Source: an uncultured Veillonella sp.
GTDB taxonomy: Bacteria > Bacillota > Negativicutes > Veillonellales > Veillonellaceae
DNA length: 23,664 nucleotides
Direction: 5' to 3'
NCBI RefSeq assembly: GCF_934190855.1
Contig: NZ_CAKPTN010000007.1
Coordinates: forward strand, 1 to 23,664
Part shown: positions 23,592 to 23,664 of the stretch, in pieces
Numbering within the stretch: the stretch's first letter is position 1
How the letters are laid out: every line of letters begins with the position of its first letter
Made by a program: the position numbers and the translations under genes
The notes under the pieces: model-generated
Told to the model about the DNA's origin: nothing
Database searches by the model: none
What the model saw: the letters and a program-made list of their open reading frames with translations, nothing else

Positions 23592-23664
23592 GGATTTAAA
23601 TTAGGAATAGAAGAAGCAAACTAATTTATATATAACGGATAGATGATAAATCCAGCCCCAATGT

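Noticed and set aside
23505..23624. Independent small gene starting at the GTG after sodA
   Set aside because: No ribosome binding site precedes it and two thirds of it is the hexanucleotide repeat; treated as an in-frame repeat region instead.

Overview
The window most likely comes from a diderm Firmicute of the class Negativicutes, probably Veillonella. Coding sequences are low in GC, and many proteins look Bacillota-like (YutG-type PgpA, an ECF transporter S subunit, holin-like type I toxins, GGAGG ribosome binding sites). The window also encodes a trimeric autotransporter with a YadA-type outer-membrane barrel and several signal-peptide proteins, so the cell has an outer membrane. The genus is inferred from this combination and was not checked against a database.

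Layout. (1) 1-5853, largely housekeeping: the 3' end of purB, an MFS exporter of the fosmidomycin-resistance type, a decayed HigB toxin with an orphan HigA-like antitoxin, purA behind its own promoter and a PurBox-like dyad, and an ArsR-type regulator coupled to DNA polymerase IV. (2) 5942-10689, accessory and stress genes: a small unknown protein, a secreted pectate lyase, a catalase with a PerR/Fur-like box, a periplasmic HAD acid phosphatase and tRNA-Arg(CCT). (3) 10748-13107: a trimeric autotransporter adhesin with a possible terminator in its leader and an unusual coiled coil after the barrel. (4) 13245-19243: nine consecutive same-strand genes for small acidic cytosolic proteins, several from families common in immunity or 'hypothetical' clusters (DUF2262, a SUKH-like protein, an Imm26-like domain, a HEAT-like immunity family, DUF1877/YfbM, DUF2695). 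No toxin is present, so it resembles a polyimmunity locus. (5) 19356-19853: an ECF S component. (6) 19858-20535: two adjacent minus-strand holin-like type I toxins, each facing a plus-strand antisense RNA promoter. (7) 20650-23504: PhnA/YjdM, a secreted TonB-C-like protein, PgpA, a nicotinamidase-like hydrolase and a Mn/Fe superoxide dismutase. A 12-copy hexanucleotide repeat follows and stays in frame with the SOD gene beyond its stop codon.

How they fit together: purB and purA act in the branch from IMP to AMP (purB also earlier in purine synthesis). Catalase and SOD form an oxidative-stress pair, each with a Fur-family-like operator, as expected of an anaerobe meeting oxygen or peroxide. 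The adhesin, the immunity-like array and the three toxin-antitoxin modules form the accessory part, plausibly involved in biofilm life and competition. Most genes end in clear intrinsic terminators, so transcription units are short. The main multigene units are arsR-dinB, the nine-gene array and the TonB-C-like/pgpA pair.
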